NCBI GenBank assembly: GCA_964636575.1
Contig: CAZWSE010000033.1
Coordinates: 1 to 34,333 of the forward strand
Source: CAZWSE01 sp964636575
GTDB taxonomy: Bacteria > Pseudomonadota > Alphaproteobacteria > Rhodobacterales > Rhodobacteraceae
Direction of reading: 5' to 3'
Length of the DNA: 34,333 bases
The position numbers and the translations under genes are program-made. The notes beneath the pieces are model-generated. The model was not told where the DNA came from. It saw nothing but the letters and a program-made list of their open reading frames with translations, and did no database searches. The first letter of the stretch is position 1; each line of letters opens with the position of its first letter. Shown piece by piece: positions 1 through 7,280 of this stretch.

Positions 1-68
1 ATGCCCAGTCCAAGCCCAGCCGATACACCTGCACCACCTGTCAAAAACCCGCGTCTTGAAAGCGCCAT
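1..68 (-). CDS. Tat-exported protein, N-terminal fragment (runs off left edge)
   Basis: Reading leftward from the CAT at 66-68, the 22 visible codons give MALSRRGFLTGG followed by an Ala/Gly-rich hydrophobic stretch. This is a twin-arginine signal peptide (S-R-R-G-F-L) with its h-region, so the mature protein is exported folded to the periplasm. A strong ribosome binding site (GGGAGG, about 7 nt upstream of the ATG, at 74-80 in plus coordinates) decides the start. It follows ligC by 94 nt on the same strand and is probably the next gene of the ligABC operon. The mature part lies outside the window, so the function is unknown. A periplasmic binding protein or a cofactor-containing oxidoreductase would both fit the context, but that is guesswork. 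Confidence 0.7.
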   Translation of the reverse strand, partial: MALSRRGFLTGGAGVSAGLGLG

Positions 69-162
69 GTCGATCCCTCCCATTCAATAAATTCTTGAAT
101 TGGAATATGATTGATTGTTCGCCAAGAGGCAAGCTCAAGCAATCACCGGTTGGAACGTGCAA

Positions 163-1107
163 TCAGCCGAATGACTTTTCGATCCGGTCCAGTGTGCGCA
201 TTGCATCAAGCGTGTCATGCACCGATCCGTTGGGTTCACGGCCTTCTTTGATGGCCGCGATAAATTCACGGTCGATCAGCTCTATCCCGTTGTTGGAGAC
301 GGCGACGTCGCTGAGATCAATCTGTTCCTCGCGGCCGTCATACAGATCATCGTAGCGTGCCAGATAGGTGCCGTTGTCGCAGATGTACCGGAAGAAGGTG
401 CCCAGCGGTCCGTCGTTGTTGAACGACAAGGACAGGGTGCAGATCGCGCCAGACGGGGTTTTCATGCCGATGGACATATCCATGGCGATCCCAAGTTCGG
501 GGTGGTGTGGTCCTTCGAGACCGAAGCATTCGGATGCGACTTCGCCTGTTTGGTATTGGAAAAGGTCTACAGTGTGGCAAGCGTGGTGCCACAAAAGGTG
601 GTCGGTCCAGCTGCGCGGTTCGCCCTTGGCATTCATGTTGGAGCGGCGGAAAAAGTAGGTCTGCACGTCCATCTGCTGGACCTTCAATTCGCCCGCGTCG
701 ATCTTGTTGCGGATCCATTGGTGGGACGGGTTGAACCGTCGCACTTGCCCTGCCATCGCCAAGACGCCTGTTTCTTTCTGCACCGCGCAAATCCGTTCGC
801 TGTCTTCCAAACTGTCGGCCATCGGAATCTCGATCAGCACAGGCTTGCCTGCTTTCATACAGGCGATGGCTTGGTCTGCGTGCATTTGGGTTGGCGTCGC
901 CAGAATGATCGCATCTACGTCATCACGGGCGATGCAGGCTTCAAGCGAGGTGGACGCAAACCCGATGCTGCGTTCGGCAGCAACCGCATCCACTTTGGAT
1001 TGGGTCGGCCCCATAACGGCCGTGACGCTGACCCCGTCGATGGCGTCTAAGGCTTCAAGATGCTTGGTTCCGAATGCGCCGTAAGCGCCTGCAACGCATA
1101 GTCTCAT
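163..1107 (-). CDS. ligC: 4-carboxy-2-hydroxymuconate-6-semialdehyde dehydrogenase LigC
   Basis: A 314-residue Gfo/Idh/MocA-fold dehydrogenase that oxidises the ring-cleavage product of LigAB (as its cyclic hemiacetal) with NAD(P)+ to 2-pyrone-4,6-dicarboxylate in the cytoplasm. The Rossmann loop is G7-AY-G10-AF-G13. The usual EKP motif is replaced by EIP (in VLIEIPMADS), as I recall for sphingomonad LigC. The central segment around residues 147-180 (MDVQTYFFRR, GEPRSWTDHLLWHHA) matches what I recall of Sphingobium LigC very closely, and the length (315 there) agrees. The start overlaps the ligB stop by 4 nt (ATGA), so translation is coupled. It is the third enzyme gene of the ligABC operon. 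The identification is strong because of both sequence and neighbours. Confidence 0.95.
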   Translation of the reverse strand: MRLCVAGAYGAFGTKHLEALDAIDGVSVTAVMGPTQSKVDAVAAERSIGFASTSLEACIARDDVDAIILATPTQMHADQAIACMKAGKPVLIEIPMADSLEDSERICAVQKETGVLAMAGQVRRFNPSHQWIRNKIDAGELKVQQMDVQTYFFRRSNMNAKGEPRSWTDHLLWHHACHTVDLFQYQTGEVASECFGLEGPHHPELGIAMDMSIGMKTPSGAICTLSLSFNNDGPLGTFFRYICDNGTYLARYDDLYDGREEQIDLSDVAVSNNGIELIDREFIAAIKEGREPNGSVHDTLDAMRTLDRIEKSFG

Positions 1108-1973
1108 GCTTTTGCCCTCTGATCTTTTTTGTTTTCCAAAATGATGTGCCCGACGGCGGTGTTGGAGGCTGGAACGTGGTAGTGTCGGTGCACCTCTTCC
1201 ACGTCATCATCAAGCGCGCCTCGCATGACGTGCCACATGACCATTTCGACCCCTTCGGACCCTGCTTCGCGCAGGTATTCAACATGGGGTGTTTGGGACA
1301 GGGCCACTGGATCAGAAGTCAGACGATCCAAGAACTGGGTGTCCCATTCTTTGTTGATGAGGCCAGCCCGCTTGTATTGCAATTGATGGCTCATCCCGCC
1401 GGTGCCGAAGATGACGACGTTGAGGTCTTCATCATAGCTTTCAACGGCGCGGCGGATGGCTTTGCCAAGGTTGTAGCAGCGGTTGCCTGTTGGGGCGGGG
1501 TATTGCACCACGTTCACGCAAAGCGGGATGACAAGGCAGGGCCATTCGTCATCAACGGTCTTGTCGCCGAACATGACGGACATGGGCACGGTCAAGCCGT
1601 GGTCGACCTCCATCTCGTTCATGATGGTGATGTCAAATTCGTCCAAGATCAAAGACTGCGCAATATGGCTGGCCATTTCCTGATGGTTCTTGACCACGGG
1701 TACAGGGCGCGGCCCCCAGCCTTCGTCTGCGGGGGCAAAATCCGGTGCGCAGCCCAGTGCGAAGGTCGGGATACAAGAGGCGTCAAAGACGGTGCAGTGA
1801 TCGTTGTAGACCAAAAACACAACATCTGCATTTTGGGCTTTCATCCATTCACGAGATTTCTCAAATCCGTCAAACACGGGTTCCCAATAGGGTTGTTCTG
1901 TGATGCCGGTGTCCATTGCAACACCAATGGCGGGGACGTGGGAACAGCCCACACCTGCGGTAATACGAGCCAT
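1104..1973 (-). CDS. ligB: protocatechuate 4,5-dioxygenase beta (catalytic) subunit LigB
   Basis: Catalytic subunit of the class III extradiol dioxygenase that opens protocatechuate between C4 and C5 with Fe(II) and O2. Visible active-site residues are H12 (CSHVPAIG), H59 (YNDH), E240 (AGSEGVE) as iron ligands, and H196 (GTGGMSHQL) as the acid/base histidine. These sit almost exactly where Sphingobium LigB has H12, H61, E242 and H195. H125 is also kept. The 289-residue length is close to the sphingomonad protein (about 300). The start overlaps the ligA stop by one base (TGATG), so the two subunits are made together. It pairs with the LigA protein encoded just upstream. Confidence 0.96.
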   Translation of the reverse strand: MARITAGVGCSHVPAIGVAMDTGITEQPYWEPVFDGFEKSREWMKAQNADVVFLVYNDHCTVFDASCIPTFALGCAPDFAPADEGWGPRPVPVVKNHQEMASHIAQSLILDEFDITIMNEMEVDHGLTVPMSVMFGDKTVDDEWPCLVIPLCVNVVQYPAPTGNRCYNLGKAIRRAVESYDEDLNVVIFGTGGMSHQLQYKRAGLINKEWDTQFLDRLTSDPVALSQTPHVEYLREAGSEGVEMVMWHVMRGALDDDVEEVHRHYHVPASNTAVGHIILENKKDQRAKA

Positions 1974-2377
1974 CAGTTTTTATCCTTTTCGTCCCATTCG
2001 TGTTGATAACGGTTGCCGTCCGGAGACCGCCCGCCATCAACCATCATCTTGCGATATTCATCATTGCCCATGCCGGTCATAATGCCGGCAAGCTGTTGGA
2101 AATTGATCCCGTCGTTGGCAGCAAGTTTGCTGGTGTAGTAAATGTTTCCACCCAGTTCGAGCAGCCGGTTCCAATCCCGATCCAAAACGGCTTGCCGCTG
2201 TTCGGAGGTCATTTTGTAGCCGTCCAGATAGGCTTCCTCACCTTTGTTAAAGGTGTCGCGATTCACTTGCAGCCGCAGTGATATGCAAAACTGGTTCAAC
2301 TGATACCCCTGCCGACCGCGATCTGCGTCGAACACAAAGGTGCCTGGAATATCTTCGTAGTCTTTTTTCAACGCCAT
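1973..2377 (-). CDS. ligA: protocatechuate 4,5-dioxygenase alpha subunit LigA
   Basis: Small subunit (134 residues; family about 139) of the protocatechuate 4,5-dioxygenase. It is an all-helical LigA-fold protein that caps the LigB active site and has no metal ligands of its own. The family features seen are the N-terminal segment IPGTFVFDADRG, the NQFCISLR stretch and the conserved GINFQQLAGIMTGM helix near residues 90-103. A ribosome binding site (AAAGGAAC) sits about 8 nt before the ATG. It is the first gene of ligABC and starts 110 bp downstream of the regulator gene on the same strand. Confidence 0.95.
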   Translation of the reverse strand: MALKKDYEDIPGTFVFDADRGRQGYQLNQFCISLRLQVNRDTFNKGEEAYLDGYKMTSEQRQAVLDRDWNRLLELGGNIYYTSKLAANDGINFQQLAGIMTGMGNDEYRKMMVDGGRSPDGNRYQHEWDEKDKN

Positions 2378-2487
2378 GATCTGTTCCTTTGCTTGAAGCG
2401 GCGGGTTTAGGCGATAGTTTAGCCAATAAATAGCACTGCGTCCTGCTTCGTTTCCAATTCATTCGATCAAAGGAACATTGAAAAAAG
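2378..2487 (-). promoter_or_regulatory. ligA upstream region with candidate regulator site
   Basis: The 110 bp between the regulator stop and ligA hold no gene. On the minus strand a TTGGAA hexamer lies 18-19 nt before a CTATTTA stretch, which could be a weak promoter. The 20-bp segment 2414-2433 (ATAG-N13-TAG) shares its ends and spacing with 3742-3761 in the regulator/galB intergenic region, so both may be contacted by the LysR protein. The match is only partial (about half the positions), so this is a suggestion. Confidence 0.25.
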
Positions 2488-3732
2488 CTATTTTGCTGTC
2501 CTTGCACCTTTCGGCTTTGCTGTGTTTGGATCGCTAAAGTGGCGCAGATGTTCAATAAACTGTGCTTGCGTTTCCGTAGGTATCCAATCGTGTCGGTAGG
2601 TTAGGCCGATGTCTCGCAGGTGCCCCGACAAAGATACATCGAGCGCTGCAATGGCACCCAGTGTTTCGTCTACATTGATCTGGTGGCGCGACACGACGGA
2701 TAGATACGGCCCCTCGGCCAGCACTCCGCGCAGGATTGCCATTGAAGACGACACCACCTTTACGGGCGTCTGTTCTCGGTCTTGCAGGCGTAAGGTCTCA
2801 AACAGGTACTGCCCCGCTGGTGTCTGTTTGGGTGGTGCGATCCACGGAAAGTCTAACAGGTCGGAAAGCATCAGCCCCCGCCGCTTGGCAAGCGGGTGAT
2901 CTGGGTGTGCGACGATTGCAAGCGCGTCGCGAAACAGAAAATCCTGCACGATGTCTTCGGCCGGGGCAGGGGATCGCAACGCTCCGATCAGGCAGTCGAT
3001 ATCGCCTTCGCGCAAGGACCGCAGCAGCTCATCATAGCGGCCTTCGACAACCCGGACCTGAAAACCTTCAACCTGACTGACCATCGCGTGGATTGCCTTT
3101 GGGGCAATGCTGGTCCGCGCAAGTGGCAGGCTGCCAAGTACGAAAGTCCCTTGTTCCTGCCCGATTTCGCGGCTGATTTCCTCAAGAGTTTGCCGGATCT
3201 CGGCCTGCGCCAGCTTCGCCCCGCGCACAAAAGCCTCGGCCGCGGGGGTCAGTCTGACGCCAGACGAACGGGCTGTGAAAAAAGGGATGCCTGCGACGGC
3301 TTCAAGGCTGCGCGCGGTGCGGTGAACGGTGGGTTGCGACAGCCCGAGGCTATGGGCGGCCACGGTGAAGCTGCCCGCGTCTGCGATGGCTATCAGGTTG
3401 CGCAACTGGGAGGCTGTGACCGACACATCAAATGACTGCTTGCGGCGCGTTTTCCCATCGGCCTCGCGCTGGGCAGATTGGGCGCCCTCGCGTAGATGTT
3501 GCAGGGCTTTGGCGGCGCGATGTTCTACGATTGCACCGCAGGGGGTGACCACGGAACGCTTGCGTTTGCGGATCAAAAGAGGTGTGCCCAAATCGGCCTC
3601 TAACCGCGCGATGGCTTGGGTCGCTGCGGGTTGCGACAGGTGGCATCGCTCGGCCGCTTCAGACACAGAACCTGTGCGCGCCGTTTCCAGAAAAACGCGG
3701 ATGTGCCGGATATTTGGAAAGCCGCCTTGCAT
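2488..3732 (-). CDS. LysR-type regulator with two tandem DNA-binding domains (LigR-like)
   Basis: A 414-residue LysR-family protein, about 100 residues longer than usual. Residues 9-68 (IRHIRVFLETARTGSVSEAA) form one complete winged helix-turn-helix. Residues 109-168 (QLRNLIAIADAGSFTVAAHS) form a second, with its own SQPTVHR recognition helix. They are joined by a polar linker at 85-105. A LysR substrate-binding domain follows (about 195-395). It sits between the two halves of the protocatechuate pathway, divergent from galB and upstream of ligABC, so it most likely senses a pathway intermediate and activates both operons, as LigR does in Sphingobium. A ribosome binding site (AGAGG) precedes the ATG by a few nucleotides. 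The domain duplication is seen directly; the inducer is not known. Confidence 0.9.
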   Translation of the reverse strand: MQGGFPNIRHIRVFLETARTGSVSEAAERCHLSQPAATQAIARLEADLGTPLLIRKRKRSVVTPCGAIVEHRAAKALQHLREGAQSAQREADGKTRRKQSFDVSVTASQLRNLIAIADAGSFTVAAHSLGLSQPTVHRTARSLEAVAGIPFFTARSSGVRLTPAAEAFVRGAKLAQAEIRQTLEEISREIGQEQGTFVLGSLPLARTSIAPKAIHAMVSQVEGFQVRVVEGRYDELLRSLREGDIDCLIGALRSPAPAEDIVQDFLFRDALAIVAHPDHPLAKRRGLMLSDLLDFPWIAPPKQTPAGQYLFETLRLQDREQTPVKVVSSSMAILRGVLAEGPYLSVVSRHQINVDETLGAIAALDVSLSGHLRDIGLTYRHDWIPTETQAQFIEHLRHFSDPNTAKPKGARTAK

Positions 3733-3768
3733 GAGACCTCTATAGATTTTTCTTATTTTAGGGTCTCA
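3732..3768. promoter_or_regulatory. TGAGACC-N23-GGTCTCA inverted repeat at the regulator promoter
   Basis: Two perfect 7-bp arms (3732-3738 and 3762-3768), centred 30 bp apart or about three helical turns, flank the predicted -10 element and transcription start of the LysR gene. One arm touches its start codon. Between them lies ATA-N9-TAT (3742-3756), which contains a T-N11-A LysR-type core. The arrangement fits an autoregulatory operator. Only the sequence symmetry is observed. Confidence 0.35.
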
Positions 3769-3783
3769 ATTCGAAATAGGCAA
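3755..3783 (-). promoter_or_regulatory. candidate sigma-70 promoter of the LysR gene
   Basis: On the minus strand TTGCCT (3778-3783) is followed after exactly 17 bp by TAAAAT (3755-3760), 4/6 and 5/6 matches to the -35 and -10 consensus. The implied start near 3748 gives a leader of roughly 16 nt before the ATG. Confidence 0.45.
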
Positions 3784-3806
3784 TTTTGTCTTGAGTGTTC
3801 TAGACT
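3777..3806 (+). promoter_or_regulatory. weak candidate promoter of galB
   Basis: TAGGCA (3777-3782), an 18-bp spacer and TAGACT (3801-3806) make a poor sigma-70 promoter whose -35 overlaps that of the divergent regulator promoter. Weak, back-to-back promoters of this kind are common where a LysR protein activates the target operon. Confidence 0.25.
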
Positions 3807-3837
3807 AAAGCGACGCAACCAAAAGGATGACCTTAAG

Positions 3838-4575
3838 ATGTCTGACACTAAAACTGCGCTGGTCATCAGTGCGCACTCAGCGGATTTCGTTTGGCGGGCA
3901 GGTGGCGCGATCGCTTTGCACCAGCAAAAGGGTTATGAGGTTACGGTTGTGTGCCTGTCTTACGGCGAACGCGGCGAAAGCGCGAAGCTGTGGAAGCAGG
4001 AAGGCATGACCCTTGAAAAGGTCAAAGCGGCCCGTCAGGTCGAAGCCGAAAACGCAGCCGCCGCTTTGGGCGTAAACGACATTCGCTTTTTTGATGTGGG
4101 CGACTACCCGCTGGATCTGGGCCGCGAAACGCAAGACCGGATGGTTGATGTGATCCGCGAAATCCAGCCCAAGTTCATGATGTCCCATTCCAAATGGGAT
4201 CCCTACAACACCGATCATATGAACACGACGCAGTTCGCGCTTGAATGCCGGATGATCGCGCAGGCTTGGGGGCACAATCCCGGTCAAAAGGTGCTTGGTG
4301 CGCCGCAGCTATATCTGTTTGAGCCGCACCAGACCGAGCAGATGAACTGGAAGCCGACAACGTTCCTGGACATCACCGAAGTCTGGGACAAAAAGTGGGC
4401 CGCCATCCAGTGCATGCAGGGCCAAGAGCATCTGTGGAATTTCTACAAGAACGTGGCCGAAAACCGCGCCAACCACTTCCGGCGCAATTCAGGCGGGATG
4501 GCGGGTGGTCGCGTTGCCAAATACGCCGAAGGGTTTGAAACGATCTTCCCTCGTACAGTGGATGAGTTGGAATGA
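3838..4575 (+). CDS. galB: 4-oxalomesaconate hydratase, PIG-L/LmbE fold (GalB type)
   Basis: A 245-residue protein that adds water to 4-oxalomesaconate to give 4-carboxy-4-hydroxy-2-oxoadipate. The fold is that of the zinc deacetylases (PIG-L/LmbE), but the AHPDD motif reads A12-H13-S14-A15-D16. The zinc ligands H13 and D16 are kept, with H127 (TDHMN) as a further ligand, while the aspartate that acts as base in deacetylases is alanine. This pattern and the pathway context match Pseudomonas putida GalB of gallate degradation. The start was set at the ATG at 3838, 10 nt after AAGGA; the longer upstream reading extends into the divergent regulator. It overlaps the next gene by 4 nt (ATGA). No ligJ-type hydratase is present, so this gene fills that step. 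Confidence 0.9.
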   Translation: MSDTKTALVISAHSADFVWRAGGAIALHQQKGYEVTVVCLSYGERGESAKLWKQEGMTLEKVKAARQVEAENAAAALGVNDIRFFDVGDYPLDLGRETQDRMVDVIREIQPKFMMSHSKWDPYNTDHMNTTQFALECRMIAQAWGHNPGQKVLGAPQLYLFEPHQTEQMNWKPTTFLDITEVWDKKWAAIQCMQGQEHLWNFYKNVAENRANHFRRNSGGMAGGRVAKYAEGFETIFPRTVDELE

Positions 4576-5264
4576 CCTATCAGCCGGGAACAACGGGCGT
4601 TGTCGTCCAAAACATTGAGCGTGCGGACCAAGCCGTCATCGACGGGCTGGCCGAATGTGGTGTCGCCACGGTGCACGAAGCGCAAGGCCGTAAGGGCCTG
4701 CTGGCAGACCACATGCGCCCTATCTATGCTGGCGCGCGCATTGCTGGATCAGCGGTCACAATCCTCGCGCCGCCCTGTGACAATTGGATGATCCACGTTG
4801 CGATTGAGCAATTGAAAGCGGGCGATGTCATGGTCTTGGGTACGATCACACCGTCCAATGCGGGTTATTTCGGCGACTTGCTGGCAACCTCTGCCATGGC
4901 GCGGGGGTGTCGCGGCTTGATCATTGACGCAGGCGTACGGGACATTCGTGATCTGACCGAAATGGGCTTTCCCGTGTGGTCCAAAGCTGTGCATGCCCAA
5001 GGTACGATCAAAGAAACCTTGGGTTCGGTGAATGTGCCGGTTGTCTGTGCGGGTGCCTTAATAAACCCTGGTGACATTGTGGTGGCTGACGATGACGGTG
5101 TCTGTGTCGTGCGCCGTGAAGAGGCCGCCGAGGTTCTCAAGAAAGCGCAGGCCCGCGAGGCTAACGAAGGCGACAAGCGTGCGCGCTTTGAAGCGGGTGA
5201 GCTTGGGCTTGATATTTACGGTATGCGCGGGCGTTTGGCCGAAAAGGGTCTCAAGTATGTCTAG
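4572..5264 (+). CDS. ligK: 4-carboxy-4-hydroxy-2-oxoadipate aldolase (LigK/GalC)
   Basis: A 230-residue class II aldolase of the RraA-like fold that splits 4-carboxy-4-hydroxy-2-oxoadipate into pyruvate and oxaloacetate, the last step of protocatechuate 4,5-cleavage. The signature G121-V-R123-D124 carries the substrate-binding arginine and the metal-linked aspartate at the same positions as in the P. putida HMG/CHA aldolase (R123, D124). The G-D-L-L loop at 101-104 follows the family pattern. The length is normal. It overlaps galB by 4 nt and the following tautomerase gene by 8 nt, so all are translated from one message. Confidence 0.93.
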   Translation: MTYQPGTTGVVVQNIERADQAVIDGLAECGVATVHEAQGRKGLLADHMRPIYAGARIAGSAVTILAPPCDNWMIHVAIEQLKAGDVMVLGTITPSNAGYFGDLLATSAMARGCRGLIIDAGVRDIRDLTEMGFPVWSKAVHAQGTIKETLGSVNVPVVCAGALINPGDIVVADDDGVCVVRREEAAEVLKKAQAREANEGDKRARFEAGELGLDIYGMRGRLAEKGLKYV

Positions 5265-6312
5265 GGGCGTCCGCTGCATGTGGATGCGCGGCGGCACGTC
5301 CAAGGGCGGATACTTTCTGGCTGATGATTTGCCTGCAGATACGCAAGCGCGCGATGCGGTTTTGCTGCGGGCGATGGGCTCACCTGATTTGCGACAGATC
5401 GACGGCATGGGTGGCGCTGACCCGCTGACCTCTAAAGTTGCGGTTGTATCTAAGTCCGACCGTGATGGCGTTGATGTGGACTATTTGTTTTTGCAGGTTT
5501 TCGTGGATCAACCCACGGTGACGGATGCTCAAAACTGCGGGAATATCCTGGCCGGTGTAGGGGCCTTCGCGATTGAGCGGGGATTGGTTGCGGCAGTGGC
5601 TGGTGAAACACCCGTCTCAATCTATATGCAAAACACAGGTCAAATCGCGGTTGCGCGTGTGGCCACGCCTGAAGGTGTCGTGCGCTATGACGGTGATGCA
5701 AAGATCGACGGTGTTCCCGGGGGTGCGGCCGCTGTGCCGCTGGTGTTCAAAGACACTGCCGGATCTTCTTGCGGTGCTTTGCTGCCAACCGGAAATCCCG
5801 CGGATGTTGTTGACGGTGTTACGGTCACCATGATCGACAACGGCATGCCCTGCGTTGTGATGCGCGCCGAAGATGTTGGCATCAAAGGGGATGAGACACC
5901 TGAAGCGTTAGAAGCGAACACGGTTTTGCGGGCAAAGTTGGAAGCCATCCGTGCCCTTTGCGGGCCGATGATGAACCTTGGCGATGTGTCTGAAAAATCG
6001 GTGCCTAAGATGACGATGGTCAGCGCGCCTACGCAAGGCGGCGCGATTTCAACCCGTACCTTTATTCCGCACCGCTGCCATAAAACGATTGGGGTGCTGG
6101 GCGCGGTTAGCGTAGCGACGGCCTGTCTTGTCAAAGGCTCACCCGCCTACGATTTGGCAAATCGGGGCGAGGGCACGACCCGCAAGCTTTCAGTCGAACA
6201 CCCGACAGGTGAAATGACGGTCGTGGCGACGCTGGAAGACACAGGCGACGTCAAAGAAGCTGCGATCTTGCGCACCACACGCAAACTGATGGACGGAGAG
6301 GTTTTCGTATGA
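5257..6312 (+). CDS. ligU: 4-oxalomesaconate tautomerase (LigU/GalD, PrpF family)
   Basis: A 351-residue PrpF-family isomerase (two diaminopimelate epimerase-like lobes) that converts the keto/enol and double-bond isomers of 4-oxalomesaconate so the hydratase can act. Visible motifs are the opening W-M-R-G-G-T-S-K-G (residues 9-17), K60 after GGADPLTS, C94 in AQNCGNILAG, and the C-terminal HRCHKTIGVLGA stretch. K60 and C94 appear to match the lysine and cysteine of the LigU active site by spacing. The start at 5257 was chosen because the MSRGVRCMWMRGG N-terminus is typical; longer upstream readings run through the aldolase gene. It overlaps the aldolase by 8 nt and ligI by 4 nt. Confidence 0.92.
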   Translation: MSRGVRCMWMRGGTSKGGYFLADDLPADTQARDAVLLRAMGSPDLRQIDGMGGADPLTSKVAVVSKSDRDGVDVDYLFLQVFVDQPTVTDAQNCGNILAGVGAFAIERGLVAAVAGETPVSIYMQNTGQIAVARVATPEGVVRYDGDAKIDGVPGGAAAVPLVFKDTAGSSCGALLPTGNPADVVDGVTVTMIDNGMPCVVMRAEDVGIKGDETPEALEANTVLRAKLEAIRALCGPMMNLGDVSEKSVPKMTMVSAPTQGGAISTRTFIPHRCHKTIGVLGAVSVATACLVKGSPAYDLANRGEGTTRKLSVEHPTGEMTVVATLEDTGDVKEAAILRTTRKLMDGEVFV

Positions 6313-7196
6313 CCGAGCAAAAAATGGATGCCGATTGGCTGGAGTTTCACCCAAACCCCAAGACACCGGACTTTGTGTTGCCGAAGGGCGCAGTGGACGC
6401 ACATTGTCATGTCTTCGGCCCATCGCCTGAGTTTCCCTATGCGCCGGAACGCAAGTATACCCCTTGCAATGCGGGCAAGGACAAACTGTTTGCACTGCGC
6501 GATCATCTTGGTTTTTCGCGCAATGTAATCGTGCAGGCCACCTGCCACGGCAAAGACAACAGCGCGATGGTTGATGCCTGTCGCGCGGCGGGTGATCTGG
6601 CACGAGGCGTGGCGAGTGTGGGCGCAGATGTAACCGAAGCCGAACTGTCTGACATGCATGATGCTGGTGTGCGCGGTGTCCGATTCAACTTTGTCAAACG
6701 CTTGGTAGATGCAACGCCGAGAGAAGTGTTCATATCCATTGCGGAGAAAATTCAGCAGTTTGGATGGTCGATCGTCGTCTATTTTGAAGCCGCCGATCTG
6801 GAAGAACTTGAACCCTTCTTGAAGCAATTGCCCGGGATCATCGTGGTCGATCATATGGGGAGGCCGGACGTGACCAAAGGGGTCGATCACCCAGATTTTG
6901 GCAGGTTCATCCGACTTATGGCCGAGAATGAAAACATCTGGACCAAGGTCACTTGCCCAGAGCGGTTGACCGTCGCGGGCGCCCCCTATGACGATGTGGT
7001 TCCGTATTACCAATCTATCGTGGATCAGTTTGAAGACCGTGTGCTTTGGGGAACCGACTGGCCCCATCCTAACATGAAATCTCACATGCCCGATGACGGC
7101 GCGTTGGTGGACTACATTCCCAGAATTGCAGGCACAGCAGATCAACAGCACAAGCTTTTGGTCGCCAATCCTATGCGGCTTTACTGGGGCGACTGA
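6309..7196 (+). CDS. ligI: 2-pyrone-4,6-dicarboxylate hydrolase LigI
   Basis: A 295-residue amidohydrolase-superfamily lactonase that opens 2-pyrone-4,6-dicarboxylate to 4-oxalomesaconate. The N-terminal H32-C-H34 (VDAHCHVFGP), H182 (VVDHMGRP) and D250 (WGTDWPHPN) reproduce the H31, H33, H180 and D248 set of Sphingobium LigI with a shift of one or two residues. The length (293 there) agrees. It is the last gene of the galB-ligK-ligU-ligI operon, and its ATG overlaps the tautomerase stop by 4 nt. Its presence together with ligC shows that the route goes through the pyrone, as in sphingomonads. Confidence 0.96.
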   Translation: MTEQKMDADWLEFHPNPKTPDFVLPKGAVDAHCHVFGPSPEFPYAPERKYTPCNAGKDKLFALRDHLGFSRNVIVQATCHGKDNSAMVDACRAAGDLARGVASVGADVTEAELSDMHDAGVRGVRFNFVKRLVDATPREVFISIAEKIQQFGWSIVVYFEAADLEELEPFLKQLPGIIVVDHMGRPDVTKGVDHPDFGRFIRLMAENENIWTKVTCPERLTVAGAPYDDVVPYYQSIVDQFEDRVLWGTDWPHPNMKSHMPDDGALVDYIPRIAGTADQQHKLLVANPMRLYWGD

Positions 7197-7247
7197 CCTG
7201 ACCTAAAGGCGAGCCGACCCCAGTCGCGATCCTCCGTACAGTTTTTT
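7183..7247 (+). terminator. possible terminator after ligI
   Basis: Two alternative stems lie at the end of ligI: ACTGGGG/CCCCAGT (7183-7189 with 7218-7224) and GCGACTG/CAGTCGC (7189-7195 with 7221-7227). A run of six T follows at 7242-7247. The T run is about 14 nt beyond the stem, so this is not a canonical intrinsic terminator, but it separates two unrelated operons. Confidence 0.3.
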
Positions 7248-7248
7248 C

Positions 7249-7264
7249 TGGACAGGTTTGTCCA
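7249..7264. promoter_or_regulatory. operator-like inverted repeat 1 (TGGACA-N4-TGTCCA)
   Basis: Perfect 6-bp arms around GGTT. It is the first of two matching sites in the 155-bp leader of the demethylase operon, whose third gene encodes a TetR protein. Size and symmetry suit a TetR dimer. Confidence 0.55.
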
Positions 7265-7280
7265 TTGCTGTTTCTACTAT

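Noticed and set aside
115..154. GATTG...CAATC repeat after ligC as a terminator
   Set aside because: Only 5-bp arms, low GC and no T tract; the same-strand Tat gene follows closely.
217..1050. Long open frame of 277 codons opposite ligC
   Set aside because: It is a mirror of the high-GC codon pattern of ligC; the antisense strand codes for a clear LigC and this frame shows no recognisable domain.
1074..2006. Open frame of 310 codons opposite ligB
   Set aside because: Antisense shadow of ligB, whose active-site residues are all in place.
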